Shown here piece by piece: positions 35,696 through 35,828 of a DNA stretch of 35,828 nucleotides. Location: positions 1 through 35,828 of IMG/VR virus record IMGVR_UViG_3300032285_000445. The stretch is one strand, 5' to 3'. The DNA is from a virus. The notes below the pieces were generated by a model. It ran no database searches and was not told the origin of the DNA. It saw only the letters and a program-made list of their open reading frames with translations. Every line of letters begins with the position of its first letter. Position 1 is the stretch's first letter. The position numbers were made by a program, and so were the translations under genes.

Positions 35696-35828
35696 TTATG
35701 CGCCGCCATGTGCGTAGATCCAAACTCCGCCAACTGAGGTGGTAGTTGAGTATATGTCAATTAACATACTTGTTTGTCCAGATCCGCCGCCACCTAACAC
35801 ATAGGTAATGCTACCGTTACTACACTGG
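35696..35828 (-). CDS. C-terminus of a Gly/Ser/Thr-rich virion-type protein (partial)
   Basis: The last 43 codons of a gene that begins outside the window. The visible end ('GSITYVLGGGGSGQTSMLID', 'TTSVGGVWIYAHGGA') is beta-rich with glycine turns, typical of fibre or fibre-tip proteins. It ends 15 nt before the metallopeptidase-like gene. No more can be said. Confidence 0.6.
   Translation of the reverse strand, partial: QCSNGSITYVLGGGGSGQTSMLIDIYSTTTSVGGVWIYAHGGA

Noticed and set aside
1-35828. Full reassignment of UAG as a sense codon throughout the genome
   Set aside because: Nearly all genes read through in the standard code without any internal TAG; only one gene contains it, so this is limited read-through and not a new genetic code.
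1-35828. CRISPR array, insertion sequence or integrase with attachment sites
   Set aside because: No regularly spaced repeats, transposase or integrase-like gene seen on either strand.

Overview
The window is a 35.8 kb piece, open at both ends, of the genome of a T4-like myovirus. It carries class Ia ribonucleotide reductase with a glutaredoxin, a DexA-type exonuclease, a Cas4/RecB-like nuclease, a phage-type AAA+ ATPase, a SleB-type lysin, tail-fibre and other virion proteins, and many short overlapping genes. Boxes matching the T4 late promoter (TATAAATA; here mostly NNTAAATA) sit in front of many genes. Others start from near-perfect sigma-70 promoters (TTGACA, 17 nt, TATAAT), presumably early. 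Residue patterns in the phage DnaK and bS21 (its 'LPPKLY' end) resemble betaproteobacterial proteins, so the host is probably an aquatic betaproteobacterium; this is an inference. Almost everything is on the minus strand; only about 34.1-35.2 kb is on the plus strand. No gene-free stretch exceeds about 200 bases.

Layout in coordinate order. 1-3.6 kb: a curli-type cluster (csgF, csgG with an added SH3-like domain, two curlin-repeat proteins, and the start of another secreted protein). 3.6-5.2 kb: a large protein of unknown function. 5.2-7.4 kb: ferredoxin-dependent bilin reductase, 2OG-Fe(II) oxygenase, heme oxygenase and ClpS. 7.4-9.8 kb: Hsp20 and full-length DnaK. 9.9-13.5 kb: MazG-like protein, DexA-like exonuclease, several small proteins and an AAA+ ATPase. 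13.6-14.3 kb: a tRNA with anticodon CUA (amber suppressor) and ribosomal protein bS21. 14.3-17.6 kb: membrane and virion proteins and the lysin. 18.0-18.7 kb: IscA and IscU. 18.7-21.1 kb: small membrane, secreted, histone-H1-like, virion and Sm-like proteins and a glutaredoxin. 21.1-24.6 kb: NrdB and NrdA. 24.7-35.8 kb: tailspike, nuclease, virion and nucleotidyltransferase-fold genes, the plus-strand island of small genes, and a metalloprotease-like protein.

The most unusual signals are these. (1) An amber-suppressor tRNA heads a transcription unit in which the gene at 11400-10825 has an in-frame TAG at codon 5, while none of roughly 57 complete genes ends in TAG. (2) A phage-borne curli export and subunit cluster. 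(3) Two gene ends carry the same ATC-A9-G run, containing an in-phase A AAA AAG slip heptamer followed by an open -1 frame. (4) The dnaK, hsp20 and clpS transcription units share a stem-loop beginning GTAGRG at the predicted +1, so the proteostasis genes look co-regulated. (5) A heme-to-bilin cassette lies alongside IscU/IscA and other iron enzymes. The genes together suggest a phage that rebuilds host protein folding, translation, iron metabolism and the cell surface during infection.
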